64,000 nucleotides of DNA. Source: Hyphodiscus hymeniophilus (taxonomy: Eukaryota; Ascomycota; Leotiomycetes; Helotiales; Hyphodiscaceae). The notes under the pieces are model-generated. The model was not told the origin of the DNA. It searched no databases and worked only from the letters and a program-made list of their open reading frames with translations. The DNA lies in assembly GCA_016508695.1 (NCBI GenBank), contig VNKQ01000014.1:868001-932000 (forward strand), read 5' to 3'. Of this stretch, positions 10,749-24,393 are shown piece after piece; position 1 is the stretch's first letter, and each line of letters starts with the position of its first letter. The position numbers were made by a program, and so were the translations under genes.

Positions 10749-11822
10749 CAAATCTCCCCACTGAGGTCAACTCTGCGGACCGCTAGCACTAGCACTGCTA
10801 TGTGAGAGGAGCAGTGAAGAGATTGGTCCTCATGGCGCAGCCCATGTGTTGATGGTTGGAGCTGGCTCTAAAAGGAGAGACCAGAAAAGAGGAGAATAGA
10901 AAGAGGACGAGACGTTAGACGAAGTGGCAGTTTGTGTGCTCGCGGAAGACACCGTTCTGAGCTCGCTGCCTGGTGGACTGAAAGAGCAGAGCCGACGGAG
11001 GTGGACGAGAGCGTGAAGTGATGTGCTGTGTTGATTAATGGCCATCTCTTTCCTGGCTTTCACATTATATGGTGCACCAAAAAAATTGAATTCTCTTATT
11101 TCATGTGACTGAGACGACTCAACCAAGTAACCCTTGCCTGAAAATCGCCGCCGTATATCGACCTAATGAACCCACGTCCAGATGATCATAAACCCTGTGT
11201 AGTTTTCAGTTAATAATGCTCCCTATGAGTTTCCATTGGATGTCCTAGAACGCACGTGCTCGCGAGACATTGTTACTGTACCCCGCACTAGTCCGCATTA
11301 TATATCCTTCTTCCCACCAGCAGCTAAACTGTGTAAAACCGTTACTACCGTACTCAACATTCGACGATTGTTGGTATACATTGATCTATCTCTCTGCTCA
11401 GGAAGACATTAATCATCATGCCAACCAAGCCAATGACCAAGTCCGCTTCATCGAGAATCCAATCATCACAGGCAAAGATGCCACTCTTCCGCCAACGTCT
11501 AGCAGTCTCTAATGCACCCCCTAGGCCAAACGCGGCGGAAATATGTCTTCAAGTGGCTTTGCCGCACGCGCACAGTCTGCTGGGGACCGGAGGAGCAATA
11601 CCAAGGCTTTGTCTACTAGGGGTTGGTTTTCAGGGTGGTTTTCATGGTTGTTTTCATTGTTGGTTTTAGGCTGGTTCTTATGGTGGTTTGTACGAAAGAC
11701 GTGAGCAGGTGGTGTTCAGATTTGATTTTGTTGCACGGCCACGAATAGAACCAAAAAGTCGTTTCTGCGTCAAGAACTACTAAGAAATTCAAAACAAAAG
11801 AAGCAACGACCAATTCATGTTA
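10749..11822. other. Intergenic, no supported gene
   Basis: The gap separates the 3' ends of the gene at 9742 and of NRDE2. It includes a CACGTG box at 11253-11258 and a GGTTTTC-type simple repeat at 11620-11690. Short open frames here have no recognisable features. Confidence 0.45.
11620..11690. repeat. Short degenerate GGTTTTC-type tandem repeat
   Basis: About six imperfect copies of a 10-14 nt unit resembling TGGTTTTCA follow each other. On the minus strand this reads as repeated KTT/MKTT codons. It is a microsatellite-like tract with no obvious role. Confidence 0.6.
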
Positions 11823-14800
11823 TTACTTTTCCATATCTAACGCATCTTCCAAGTCTACATGGACCCGTAATCCCTTCTCGCCCATGACTTTCCACGTGCC
11901 CATCAACTCCTCCCTATCGACAATCTCTAGCTCCTTGAAACCAGTGATGTAAAGCTCCTTCGCCCAAGGGCAGGCTCGCAGCGCTCGGTACCAAATACTT
12001 TTGCTGTGCTTCCTGAATTGAGGTACATGGAGACTATAGAGGAGGTAGAATCGCCAGAAACCGGGTGAGTGCTTGGAAGGGGAGTTGAGGGCATGCTCGA
12101 ACGAGGAGCGGACGGAGTGGATCGTCCCATGTGCGATTTCAAAATAGATGGCGAAGAGGCGGGACGTGAGGGTATCGTGAGCGGAGGTGAGAATTGTGGA
12201 TGAGAAGATGTTGCGGACACGGTTGTCCACTCGTAGACGTGCTTCGTTGAACGTGTATAAGCTGAGGAAAATCGTGTTCTGTGGGAAAAGAGTAATATAG
12301 TTGGAGAGGTGTTCTCGCAGGAGAGCTGGTCGAAATGGTCCAGTACTTGCATGATGATAGACAAGCCGTGCAGCAGATTGGAGGAATAGCTCGTGAGAAC
12401 TAGTATCTGAGATACTGCGTTCTTTGAAAGTCTGCTGCAATGTGTGAGAGAACTTCGAGTACGCTTCCAATGCGGCAGTGATGTTTCCTTGAGTGCGTGA
12501 TTGAGTTTCGTTGTGGCTTGGGGTCGCAGTGAGGTATTCAAGGAGCGCCAAGCATTCCGCATAAAGTATCGAATAGGGGACTGAGCCCGAGTAGAGGTGA
12601 TAGTCTCGACGCTGGGACAGATGTTGTTTCGTTTTTAAGAGCAGAAATGGAGATGAAGTAAGGTCGTCACTTGGAATACCAGATTCAATGGATAGAAGTA
12701 GACTGATCGCAGCCTTTTTGTCTTTTGACTCGAGGTACGCCCATAACCAGGACTTCCAAAGAAGTATCGAACCATCTCGATCGGTTTCAGGCATCGATTT
12801 GGCCATATCAAGGGCTGCCGAGTACACAGCCTTTGCCAATACTCTGTTCTCTCTGGACCATTCGATCATGGCGTAGGCGTTGTATAGCCGCAAACTTGTT
12901 GGCTGTTGTTTGAGTAGGCTTTTGCAAACCTTTTTGATAGACTCTGGCTCGTTTCGCCATTCGAAAGACAGGTAGTATTCCGCTAAATCCTCCCTTAAAT
13001 ACACCTGCACGAGCTGTTTAAGAGTGTTACGTATGTAGTTGAACCGTAATGGTCCATTGTCCCCGCAGTAGACCTCGCGCCACGTTTGCATATCCTTGAA
13101 CCAGGATTTGCTGAACATGGACTCCGGCGACCTCTTGAAATTCGATAATCGAATGGTGAAGATCGATGAGATATCTGCTTGCCTTTCTCCAGCAGTATCA
13201 GCGTCTTCTCGTGCGTATTTGGCCTTGATCCAAGTGGAGTCACACTCTAGTAAGCTTTCTGCAACGAATGGATCGCTGGTCCAACCAGTCTGGGCTTTGG
13301 TAATAGAGTTTAGAGGTGGTAGGCGGCAGAATAAAAGGAATGCATCGAGCAGTGATGCTCGGATCTCATCCGACTCCATTGGAAACGGAATAAGGAAGTC
13401 CCCAATATCTGAAGCTAATATCACCCTGAAAGGATCATCTTCAACCACATCATCCATCGTCCTGGCAGGCATGCGTGAGACTTGAGCCCTCTTTTGTTCG
13501 GCCAACGCCCAGCTTTTGAAGATATGCCTGTGATCCAGCTTATTTCCTTCATCGTCGTTGATAGCATCTGGCACTTCTGAGATGCCTTCATTCTCGACAA
13601 AATGGCGCCAACCCAGGGCAGCGTCTTCACCGATTCTCGGAACTTCGCTTTCCCAAAAATCTTTGAATAGTTCCACACTTCTCCCAGCATCCAAAGACTT
13701 GGGAGGGGCGAAGAAAGCGGACTCAAGGATTCCTTGCCAGATGGCTACTGCCAACTCTGCATACCCGGACTCGCGTATAAACGTCGTAAGTCGTACAAGG
13801 ACATATATGATCTGGCCGTAGAGAGCATGGTCGCTGTTCTCGTTGATCGCTTGCAACAAGAGCTTGATCCTTTGAAGAAACATGTCGCGTATCTCTTCGT
13901 ACTGTAAAGTTCCGAAAGCTGTCTGCCTGAAATTGAGGTAGCTCTTCCATAGCATAAGGCTGTCGATGTTGTCCTTCGATATCTGCTCCCACCTCTCGGA
14001 TTGAGTTTTTATCTCCCAGATCTTTCCTCCCTCAGCCATCAGCCCCAGTAACAAGGTCTCACGATCTCTTAATGACTGAGCATTCCCCAGGGCCTGTTCG
14101 AACATATGGATTTTGACTGTGGGACATCTCAAAAGTCAGTACTACTACTTCTTAAGGGGACTGCCCTTAAACATTACAAAAGTCTCAGTGATCTGACGAG
14201 AAACGAGGATGGGTCATGCCAATACAGCTTTGGGGACACTGGTCCTAAGCCATCCATTCAATCGAGGCATCTTAAGAAAAGGCATACGCACTGTCTGCCC
14301 TACTTGTCAATTCTGCATTAGTCACACGCCGTTGACTTCCTCCAAGCACAATATCTTGGTGCTCAATAAGCGCAAGCCAGGCTGTAACATCGTGAGGATA
14401 CTGCTCAACCTTTCGGGACAATTCTAGTGTTTTCTGCTTCACACCCACATCATCCGCACCTTTTTCAATCATGTGGCCATCTTCGGAGTCAGAAGATTCG
14501 CTCCCGGTTACATACTGTAGATTCTCATCCTCTGGTTCGTCTCTGGGATTTGCCTTTCCATGAATTGATCGATAGTTTGTATCTCCATTTTCCGAGTCAG
14601 AACTCTCCTCCGAGACTCTTTTTCGCTTCTTTCTTCGAGCTGTTTTGAAAGACACATAGTCCTCCTCAATAGAGTCTTGAACGACGATGTCCGGGCGGAT
14701 TTTTAACAACCGAGGTCTTTCGTTTCCGATCTTGGAGAAAATGTACTTTTCTCGATGGCGACTTTTGAAAACTCTCCTGTCATTTAGGATGATGCCTTTC

Positions 14801-15237
14801 TCATCCCTATGATCTCTATCGATCCTCATATATGATGGAATTCCTAAAACACTCCCTGCTCCATAACGGTAGTATGAAGGGACGCTGTACCTATGAATAC
14901 TTCCATAGACAAGATTTTTCAGATCTCCCTTCCTGTCGATAACGAATATCACATCAGAGCCGTCGTTCGGTGGTGGTGGTTCCTGGCTGATCTCGACAAC
15001 GTCTCTGTATCTCGAGGACAGATGCCGATCTTTCGAAAGATCTCGCCTACGCTCCTTGCTGCGTGGCTTTCGCGACCTTCGATGCTCATGAGGACTTTCA
15101 TTATCATCATTCCGGTCACGGTGATGACTTTTGACCCTCTCCTTTTCGACTTTCTCGACTTGATTTTGGACGACAGGTGGTGCAGATTTCGGCTGGAAGC
15201 TCGCGAATCTGGGGATAGAAGTCTTCGGCTCAGACAT
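11823..15237 (-). CDS. NRDE2: NRDE2 family nuclear RNA-silencing/surveillance factor
   Basis: Exons 15237-14292 and 14116-11823 encode 1079 residues. The N-terminal 90 residues are rich in Arg/Ser/Lys/Glu, followed by the conserved Nrde-2 segment (PSYYRYG and LGIPSYMRI region). DVTAWLALIEHQD, just before the intron, is the family signature, and the rest is helical HAT/TPR-like repeats. The splice junction rebuilds ADIKIHMFEQAL, matching the family. Homologs bind the Mtl1/MTR4 helicase and link splicing or nuclear RNA decay to heterochromatin. The 175 nt intron (14117-14291) is long for this window. It shares a divergent promoter with UTP10. Confidence 0.88.
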
Positions 15238-15481
15238 ATTGAGAGCCTAAAATCGGAAGTCACCCATGGTATGCGAACATTCCTTGGCCTCTGCGACTTG
15301 ATCACGATCCTGCATGAAAGAGACGTGATGAAAGTCCCACATAAATCACGTGCTCATAAAGCTCGTCAGCCTTGCTTAGTAATTCACGCTCCACTAAGAA
15401 AAAAAGTCTCGAGACGATTGAGAGCGGCAGCAAATCTTCGACGCCTTGTCGATTTTTGCTCAACTCTTGACAATATTCACG
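15238..15481. promoter_or_regulatory. Divergent promoter of NRDE2 and UTP10
   Basis: This 244 bp gap separates two RNA-metabolism genes. It contains a CACGTG box at 15347-15352, 110 nt from the NRDE2 start and 130 nt from the UTP10 start, and an A-rich tract near 15400. Confidence 0.55.
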
Positions 15482-18400
15482 ATGGCGTCCTCTTTGGCAG
15501 GCCAGCTGTCGCAGATTGCAGCAAAGTCGGCGAAAACTTTGGACCTCAAAGCTCAGAAGGCCGCCCACTCCAAATCTCTCATTTTCGAACCTCGAGTCGC
15601 GGCGTCGCAAAGCTTCGAAACTATTTACACATTATGCCACGAGGGGTTTCAAGAATTGTGCCTTTTGGATGGGAGGTTTCTAGAATACCAAAGAAATATT
15701 TTCAGCGAGCAAAGCCAAGCAGAAGATCGAATGCAAATGACGGCAGATGAGAATATGGAGCTCAACAAGAGATTGGAATCATTTCTGGGCTTGGTGGGAG
15801 CCCGATTGAGACTGAGTCCCGCAATCAAGGCAGTGGAATGGTTGATTAGGCGATTCAGGTATGTTCTATGTTTAAGGCAATCGCAGTGATTGTTGACTGA
15901 TCTGTCTAGAATTCACGAGTATAATACTTCGTTTCTGTTGACAACGTTCCTACCCTATCATACGCACCCCATCTTCAAGACTCTCTTGTCGATACTCCCG
16001 GCCGATATCCCAGAACATTATCAATTCCTTCACCCTTACATTAGATCCTTGATCAATCCGCCAAGGCATGCTCTCACTCAAGCCGCTACGAAGAACCACC
16101 AGTTCGCCTCTACTTTAAATACCTATGTGCTGCGAATAAGCAAGCTACAACAAGATTACCCTGCTCTGATTGCTTTTTGGGCCGGAGTTATTACGGAGGC
16201 TACGAATAATATGCTAGATAAAGCTCGGTCAGGAAGGAGAGGTGTACAACAACAGAACGAGCAAGATGTTATCTTGAGGCTACTGCCGGTGTTGAATGGG
16301 GGTTTAGCAATGAAGAAAGCGGAAGGCCTCCGTTTCGGATGTTACATGTTACTTTCGGTCATGGCTTCCAAGGGTGGACTGGATGATAGAATGCTTGCAG
16401 CTATGATGGAAGCCATCGTTCTTGGCTGGACCTCGGAATCTATGACTCCAGGATTGCTCTGCCTATCTGTTTTAGCTCAACACAGAAGTGCATTGCAAAT
16501 CTCCAATCGGATTACAAAAGAAATGGTGAAGATTGAAGATCTTCCAACTAGATTGACCGAGCTCTCGAAGCAAGGGCGTGTCGATAAGCTAGCCACTGGG
16601 CTTTGCTTGGGGCTCGTCAGTCGAATGACGAAGAGCGGAGACATTAATGGGCTACCAGTGCTCCAGTCACTCGTCGAACACCATCTATTGAGTGATAGTC
16701 AGGTTGTGGTAGTTTTCGAAGAATTGTTGCGTGCAGCACAGCGTATTGACGATGACACCGACACTGAGGGTGGCGTACGGCTTCATCTTGCTTCGTTACT
16801 CGTCACATTCACCCAACTTCCTGCCCATGTAGGCGCTCTAATTCAAAGAACCTTGGAAAATACACATATCGATATGGATGAGCTGGAATTGAAATTGCAT
16901 TCAACATTTCGACGTAAAGAGCTTCCAGCACCCTCTGACGATGTAAAAATGGAAGACGCAACTATTCCTCCCCGAGATCCCGTATCCCTCGCAAACAGGC
17001 TGGAACAACTTCCGAAACGGACTACGATCGAATCCTCTTTTTTGTCTCACGATCCTTCCCACATCTACTCGGATCTTTGCGAAGCCTTCCTGTTGTCCGT
17101 GGCCAATACGACAGATATTAACACATTCGACGAGATACCAATGCTGCGGCGTAACTCTGCTCTGGAAGATAGTCTGTACCTCAGCTTTTACATGAGAACC
17201 TGGTGTGGTCGTCAACACCCAGTTTTGGCTCGAGCATCGGCGCTTCAAATGGTTACAAAATACCTCTCTAGCAACAAATCCTCCAATGTGGATGTTCAAG
17301 CGGTCATCCCATATGCAATTGTGGCCCTTGGGGATCCGGCAACGAAAGTGCGTGGTGCTGCGACAAAGCTTCTCATTGCTTTGGAACAATTCTACCCACG
17401 GAGCATTGAATTGAAGAAGAGCGCAAAGCAGTTTCGAGTATGGGCATCTGACGATATATACGGGATGGGGGACAAGTCACAGGACCTCAAAAGGCTTCCT
17501 CTGGATACCGTCGTTCGTCTTCTACACGACTTACTCATACCGGCGCTAGAAGAATGTGTGCTTGACAATAAGCATATCGAAGCTGTCTTGCAAACTTCTC
17601 TTAACAGTTCTCAGAGCTCGGAAAGCCCGAAGAAAGCTGAGTCGGGGCGTCTTCCACAAGCTGCTCGAGCTTCGATATTCGCTTTCTTGGCGAGCCATGC
17701 TGTTCATACACCTCTCTTGTCAGCGAGATTGAGATTGCTTGCTTCACTCAACCAAGTCCGTATCGTCGCGAATATCTCGAGGACAAAGCTTCTGCTTCCA
17801 ATTCTGCAGAAATGGGCATCTCTCAGTCCATCAGAAGCAGATGCACAGTGCAGAGAGGAGCATATCGAATCTGGCGAAGTTGATGAACAAGCAGTCGCAA
17901 CGATAACCGCAAATGATAAGGAAGGCCTTGATTGTTTGAACAGTCTTGTTAGTGGGGAGATGGGGGTAGGGCGAGATGCTCTCATAGCTATTGTATTCAG
18001 GAGACTGCGTACCATGTGGCCTTCATTGAAAAGCGAGCTTCGATTAAAACTTGCACAAACATTGATTGATTCGTCGCAGTCCTCTTTCGACAGTATCGAC
18101 CACCGCAATGCAGCATCAGAAGCTTCGGCGGAACTGTTACGAACAATAACACTCTCTACAGACGTTCTCCTCTCCTTTTTGGCCCAGCTTCCGACAGCAG
18201 CTCAATTGGCCGACAAGCCTCCTGCTACAAAGAGACGCAGGACCAGTCATGGTGAGGTGGCAAGAACTCCACTGCAAGATTCGAAACAACTCACTGCAGC
18301 CATAAGGAAGGTCACCTTCGTTCTCCAGCTTGTTGATAGCTCGGACCCAGGTTCTCATCCAGAGCTATTGAAAGACCTTTTCAACATCTTGGCAGAGCTA

Positions 18401-20987
18401 CAGTACTTTAAATCCCAAATGTCGTCTGAGCTCGCCTATCTCCAGGGCTTGGTGCTAGGCAGCCTTCTTGGAATTATACAGGCATACAAATCACACCTCA
18501 AGCTGGACCGTTCGGCTGTACGTGTGGATTTGCTTGTCGACTGCGTCCAAAAGACTGCAAGTCCTCAAGTGCAAAATGCCGCACTACTTCTTATCGCTTC
18601 TCTAGCAGAGATGGCTCCTGAACTCGTTCTACATAGTGTCATGCCAATCTTCACATTTATGGGCAGCTCAGTACTGAGGCAAAATGACGAGTACTCTGCC
18701 CATGTCATCAATCAAACGATTCGAGAAGTCGTTCCACCTCTGATCGCATCTCTCCGGAAAGAGAAAGGAAATCCTGTCACTGGAGCGGCAGAACTACTTC
18801 TGAGCTTCGTCGCCGCTTACGAACATATTCCTTCCCATCGTCGGAGGGGTCTTTTTGTCTCCCTTATAACAACGTTGGGAGCCGAAGATTTCCTGTTTGC
18901 GCTCCTGGCAATGCTTGTGGATAAGTACGGAGTCACTGAGAACATCCGATCATTCGCAATTGAATTGTCGAGTTCCTTTGCTGTTGAAGTACAGCTTTAC
19001 ACTGCTGTCAAGTATCTTGAACTGGTCTGGGACGTTCTCAAGCCAAAGCCTACTTATTCCGCTGTCCTGTTGACTGCCAACGAAGAAGGATCTTCCGATC
19101 CCCACCGCATTGCTCTACACGAGTTGACACTTTTACCACACCTGCTCACACAAAAGCGTTTGATCACCCAGACCGCCAAGCTCCTCGACCACGACGATAT
19201 GGACGCGGCAAGAATCCGGGAACTTTACTCCACTTTATTGGAAAGCTTACTCGCGCTCGCGGACACAATGAAGGGCCGCAAACGAATACATAGCGCGTGT
19301 GGCGATGTTCTAGAGAGTCTTCTCGGTCTTCTGTCTACCAGCGAGTTTGTCAAGTCAGTCGAGGGCTTGCTCGATAGACCCAACGAATCGCTACGTCGGA
19401 AAATTATCCGTTCCTTGGAGGTGCGTATTGATCAAGAAAGCCCATCAGATGCTGCATCAAGAGCTGCAATGCTGGGCTTCCTGCCTCAGCTTACAGCAAT
19501 TATTCGGGAGTCACCAGACATTCAATATAAACGCATTGCGGTCCACTGCGTTGATAAAATATCAGCCAAATACGGCAAGAAGGATCTCGAAGCTGTCTCA
19601 GCAGCAGCGGAAACTATCTCGAGCCAACACTGTTTAGGCCAGTCAGATGGAGGCCTACGTACTTTGGCTCTTCTATGTCTGGCTTCACTGGTAGAGATTC
19701 TGAGGGAAGGCGTTGTTTCTATCCTCCCTATTGCGATTCCTAAAGCACTCGAATACATACAGTCCGACATCAGTGAGGATGCAGACGCTCAAAAACTCCA
19801 CAACGCTGGCTATGCATTCATCAGCTCCTTGATACATTATCTACCGTACATGGTGTCGAGTGAATATTTGGACAAACTTCTTTCAATTTCGAACGCTTCT
19901 GCTGAAGCTGATCTTGATGGCGAAGCGGACGAGAGCAGAATCCAATGCCTTCAATTTGCCGCAAAACAGCTCGATGCGAGGAGCATGTTTACCGCATTGG
20001 AGAAGAACTGGGAAGGCGCTGCATCTGCTGGGATAATCGTAAGGACTCATACCCCTTATCTGCAGTGACGACTAACGCATATAGGCCCTTCGTGAATATC
20101 TTGATGTACTCAGCATTGCGATCGACAGACACCCAAAAGCTATCGTGACCAAGCACTCCACCGTACTCGCAAATATATTTCAAAATGCTTTCGATCTTCG
20201 AAGAAGGCTAACAGTTCTGGCGGATGACCGCTTCAGCACTGACGCCATGTCTGAAGTCGAAGGTGACGTAAACGAGGTTGCAATTAAGATGATCTACAAA
20301 TTCAACGATTCGACATTTAGACCTATTTTTGCAAATCTTGTGGAATGGGCTTCGTCATCTCTACCTAAGAAGGATAAGCAAGGCAGAACACTACGTTTAC
20401 AAAGTGTCTATGCCTTCATGGCCGTCTTCTTTGATAGTCTCAAATCTATCGTTACTAGTTATGCTACCTACCTGCTCGACAATGCAGTCGACAGCTTGGA
20501 AACTGTCAATACCAAGGACGAGGAGTCGAAGGAACTCTGGTCAAGAGTGCTCCGAGCGCTTGTCAAATCTTTCGAAAATGATCAAGACGACTTCTGGCAA
20601 TCACCGGCTCATTTCAGTGCCGTTGGACCGGTGCTCTGCGCACAATTCACCAACGCATCAGGCCTTCCTCTGGAACAGGAACTTGTCCCTGCGATTGTGG
20701 AACTTGCAGCTGCCGCGGAGTCATCAGATCATCACAAGGAGCTCAATGTGGCGATTTTGAAACATATGCGGTCTGAGACTGCGAGTGTGAGACTTGCAGC
20801 AGTGAAGTGTGAGCAAGCCTTGACGGATCGGTTGGGGGAGGAGTGGCTGTCCATGTTGCCGGAGATGTTACCGTTCATCAGCGAATTGCAAGAAGATGAT
20901 GATGATGTTGTTGAGAAGGAAACTCATCGGTGGATTGGAAAGATCGAGAATGTCCTGGGAGAAAGTCTTGACTCGATGCTTCAGTGA
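15482..20987 (+). CDS. UTP10: U3 snoRNP component UTP10 (HEATR1 homolog)
   Basis: Exons 15482-15858, 15910-20038 and 20085-20987 encode 1802 residues, the usual fungal Utp10 length. The N-terminus SLAGQLSQIA, the SLIFEPRVAA segment and the C-terminal block REYLDVLSIAIDRH through the BP28CT-like region (about 1500-1700) are characteristic; the middle is HEAT-type helices. Utp10 belongs to the t-Utp subcomplex that binds the 5' external transcribed spacer and drives 18S rRNA processing in the nucleolus. Introns are 51 and 46 nt. The second has a GTAAGG donor and a CTAAC branch site. A short variant would arise if intron 2 were kept, since the frame stops soon after. Confidence 0.93.
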
Positions 20988-21445
20988 TCTATGAAAATAT
21001 TATGTCCATAGTCAGTGGTTACGCCTGCTGTTGTCAAAAGACATCCAAATGAAAACCATTTTGTCCAAAGCTAGATGAATCTCCGCCATTGGATGCTTCT
21101 GTTTTTGATATCATGCTGACAACTAATAAGCAAAGCACTCTGTGCAAAGCAATATTCATGATTCATGACATCTCAATGCGGTAAGATCCTTGAGTTCTTT
21201 CGGTGTCTTGAGCATCTGAATTTTCTCACGTCCTCATGATACTTACTTTCATTAACACTCTTCTGCTTGTAGATCTTGGAACACCTAGAAACTGTGACGA
21301 AGCAAAGTGTGATCCATCAAGTGGCGAGCTGCCGAGACTCGAGAGGCAGGTCTTTAAGCTGCTGCAAATGTCACGTGACCGTGTCTCCTTCGCGCGTCTT
21401 TCAAGTCGCGTTAACTTCTTCACAACATTCACGGTACTAGACAAC
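20988..21445. other. Intergenic and RDH54 promoter
   Basis: UTP10 ends at 20987. The gap contains the 8 bp palindrome TCACGTGA at 21371-21378, 68 nt before the RDH54 start. An in-frame upstream ATG at 21236 would add 70 residues without conserved features, so I did not use it. Confidence 0.5.
21371..21378. promoter_or_regulatory. TCACGTGA E-box upstream of RDH54
   Basis: A perfect 8 bp palindrome lies 68 nt before ATG 21446. CACGTG is the core bound by bHLH factors of the Cbf1 type. Similar boxes stand at similar distances in other promoters of this window. Confidence 0.5.
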
Positions 21446-24393
21446 ATGTTTAAGCCATTTAAGCCGCCCGCACTTCTCGAGAAGGTTGAGAAGTCTGTTT
21501 CAGTAGACTTGACGGCTTCAGACTCGGAACCTGAGATTCTATCTCGCCCCTACAAGAAGAGAAAGTTGCTCATCCATAGCGTCGAGGAATCTACGCAGAA
21601 GACACTCGTGCACGCATCCCAGGCTGTAAATGCTCCCAGAAAGCCCTTGTTAGTGGTGAAGAATCCGATTGAGACTAAAGAAACCGCATGTGCTGCTCCT
21701 AAAGACGGCCTTGACGGATATTACATGGTTCTGTGGTTCGTATACACTTCCCAAGACATTGGAGGCTCAAGGCTAATATAGCTGACTCCTGCAGGCGCAA
21801 GTTTACGGCTAAGAAACACAAAACATGGGATGGCGATGGAGTGCTTTCGGTATCCGGCGGATACGCTCGTTTGCAGGATATATCAGGTCGAGAGATGGGG
21901 AAGACCATGTTCAACGATCCACTACTACCAGGCAGCACGTTGAGTGTTGGAGGCAAGGATATTGAAATTGATTCGATTATCACGAAAAACGACTTCCTCG
22001 CTGGTCGCCCATTTCTGAAAGCTGGCATGAAGGTAGCAACAAGCTCCGAAAGCATCAGTGGTCTGGCAAAGACTGTCCCACCTGCACCGGTAAAGATGAA
22101 GCCTCTGCTAAGCAAGAGAAAGGACGGAGGCGATACAGATGAGATTGAGATCTCAGCGAAGAGCTTTTACGCTTCAACCCATAAAAGCACCGCAATGAAG
22201 GCTCAATTCAAGAATCCGCTTCTTTCTACCACGGTCATGCCACAAAATAAATCTGGAGCTCCGACACCCCGCCATGATCCAGATGCACCAGGTGCTTTGG
22301 TCATGAAGAGACCTACGGATTGTCCCAAGGGAAAACGGATAGTCGATGTGGTGGTCGATCCGTTCCTGGTTCAGCATCTCCGCCCTCACCAGCGCGAAGG
22401 TATCAAGTTCCTTTACGAATGTGTGATGGGTTTACGAGATTTCAATGGCCAAGGTGCTGTTTTGGCAGACGAAATGGGCCTTGGAAAGACGTTGCAGACT
22501 ATCGCTTTGGTGTGGACGCTGCTGAAGCAGAACCCGATTCATGGCTCTGACGGGGTTGTCAAAAAGGTGCTCATCGTATGCCCAGTGACGGTGATCGCCA
22601 ACTGGAAAAGGGAATTCAACAAATGGCTAGGCAATGAGCGAATAGGCGTTTTCGTGGCGGACAACCAAAAGAACCTTCGGCTCACAGACTTCACGCATGG
22701 CAGAAGCTACAGTGTCATGATCATTGGCTACGAAAAGCTCAGAATGGTCCAGGACGAGCTTAAAAAGGGTGGCGGTATCGATATTGTTGTGGCAGATGAA
22801 GGACATCGATTAAAAACCGAAAATAACAAATCAGCACAAGCAATTCGCTCGCTGAACACTGAACGACGAGTCGTGCTGTCCGGTACTCCCATTCAGAACG
22901 ATCTGTCGGAATTCTTCGTCATGGTGGACTTGGTCAATCCTGGCCTTCTTGGTACATACAAGACCTTCAAGAAGGAATTCGAGCTCCCAATCCACAAGAG
23001 TCATCAGGCGGGAGCATCAAAGAAAGATGTGGAGAAAGGCTCAGCTAGGGAGGAGGAGATGTCATCTATGACCAAGCAGTTCATCTTACGGCGGACATCT
23101 GAGCTTTTGGATGCTTTCTTACCACCGAAGACTGAATTCGTGCTTTTTTGCAGACCCACCCAAGCTCAGGCCAAGGTCTACCAACATGTTCTCGAGTCAC
23201 CCGTTTTCGGCAAGGTGCTTGGAAGCTCCGAAGCCTCACTGCAACTGATCACGATACTCAAGAAGGTCTGCAATGCTCCAAGCTTGCTCGCCAGAAAGAA
23301 TGATGCGGCACCTAGCAACCCCAACGTCGCTCACCTCCTTGAAATAATCCCCACGGATCTTTTGCAGAAACCTCCCGTGATCGCTAGTAGCAAATTCAGA
23401 GTTCTTGACCGAATGTTGAACGAGCTGTCCACCACTACGAAAGAGAAGATCGTCCTGGTCTCAAACTACACTGCCACCCTCGATCTTCTTGGTGCACACT
23501 TGGTATCTCTCAATCTACCATACCTTCGTCTGGATGGCAGTACTCCATCTGATAAGCGACAAGAGCTCGTCAATTCCTTCAACAACACTCCGGCATCAAA
23601 GAACTTTGCATTCTTGCTTTCTGCTAAATCTGGTGGAGTAGGCCTCAATCTCATTGGCGCATCCCGACTTGTCCTTTTCGATGTAGACTGGAACCCTGCC
23701 ACTGATCTGCAAGCTATGGCCCGAATTCATCGAGACGGTCAGAAACATCCGGTTAAAATTTACAGATTCCTGATGGCTGGCGGGATGGACGAAAAGATCT
23801 ACCAACGACAAGTTTCGAAGACTGGCCTGGCAGACAGTGTTGTTGACGGGAAGAAAAATGAGGCGAGCTTCTCGGCCGAGGAGTTGAAAGATCTCTTTCG
23901 GCTTGACCTCAACGCTGGATGCCAGACGCATGATTTTCTTGGCTGTGATTGTAAAGGTCTAGATTTCAGTTCTCATGCTCCACCAAGTCAACCTGAAGCC
24001 GAAATTACTGAAAAGAGCGATACCAATATCAGCGTAAGTGATGACGAGGAAAGCGATGACGATCTTCCTACCAAGCCTACATATGCTCCTATACCAGCTT
24101 CGAAGACAAACATCGCTGCGATAGAGAGAAGAATTGCCAAGGATGCAAAGGCCAAGAGACTCGATAAAATGAAGGGTAAGATGCAAGCCTTAATGAAGTA
24201 TACTCACATCGACACGACGGTCTTCATGGGAGAGACGGAGGATGTGTTCGGCTATGAGCACGAGGACGTGAAGGCAGCGAAAGAGGTGATTGATGACGAA
24301 GTGCTTGTAAAGGTGCTGAGAGATGAGAGGTGCAAAGTCGGCTTCGTGTTTGCTAAAAAGTCGAAGGAGCCAAACAAGAATGCGAATGTTTAG
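21446..24393 (+). CDS. RDH54: SNF2/Rad54-family DNA translocase, Rdh54/Rad54B type
   Basis: Exons 21446-21735 and 21795-24393 encode 962 residues. The N-terminus MFKPFKPP is typical of the Rad54 group. The splice junction restores the LWRKFTAKKHKTWDGDG block that marks the Rdh54/Rad54B branch. Helicase motifs follow: motif I DEMGLGKT (about 322-329), DEGH box (about 431-434), SGTPIQNDL, and motif VI region ARIHRDGQK. A Cys-rich CQTHDFLGCDC segment lies after the helicase core. The protein translocates on duplex DNA and aids Rad51/Dmc1 in strand invasion and removal. The donor of the single 59 nt intron is GTTCGT. Assignment to RDH54 and not RAD54 rests on the N-terminal block. Confidence 0.9.
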
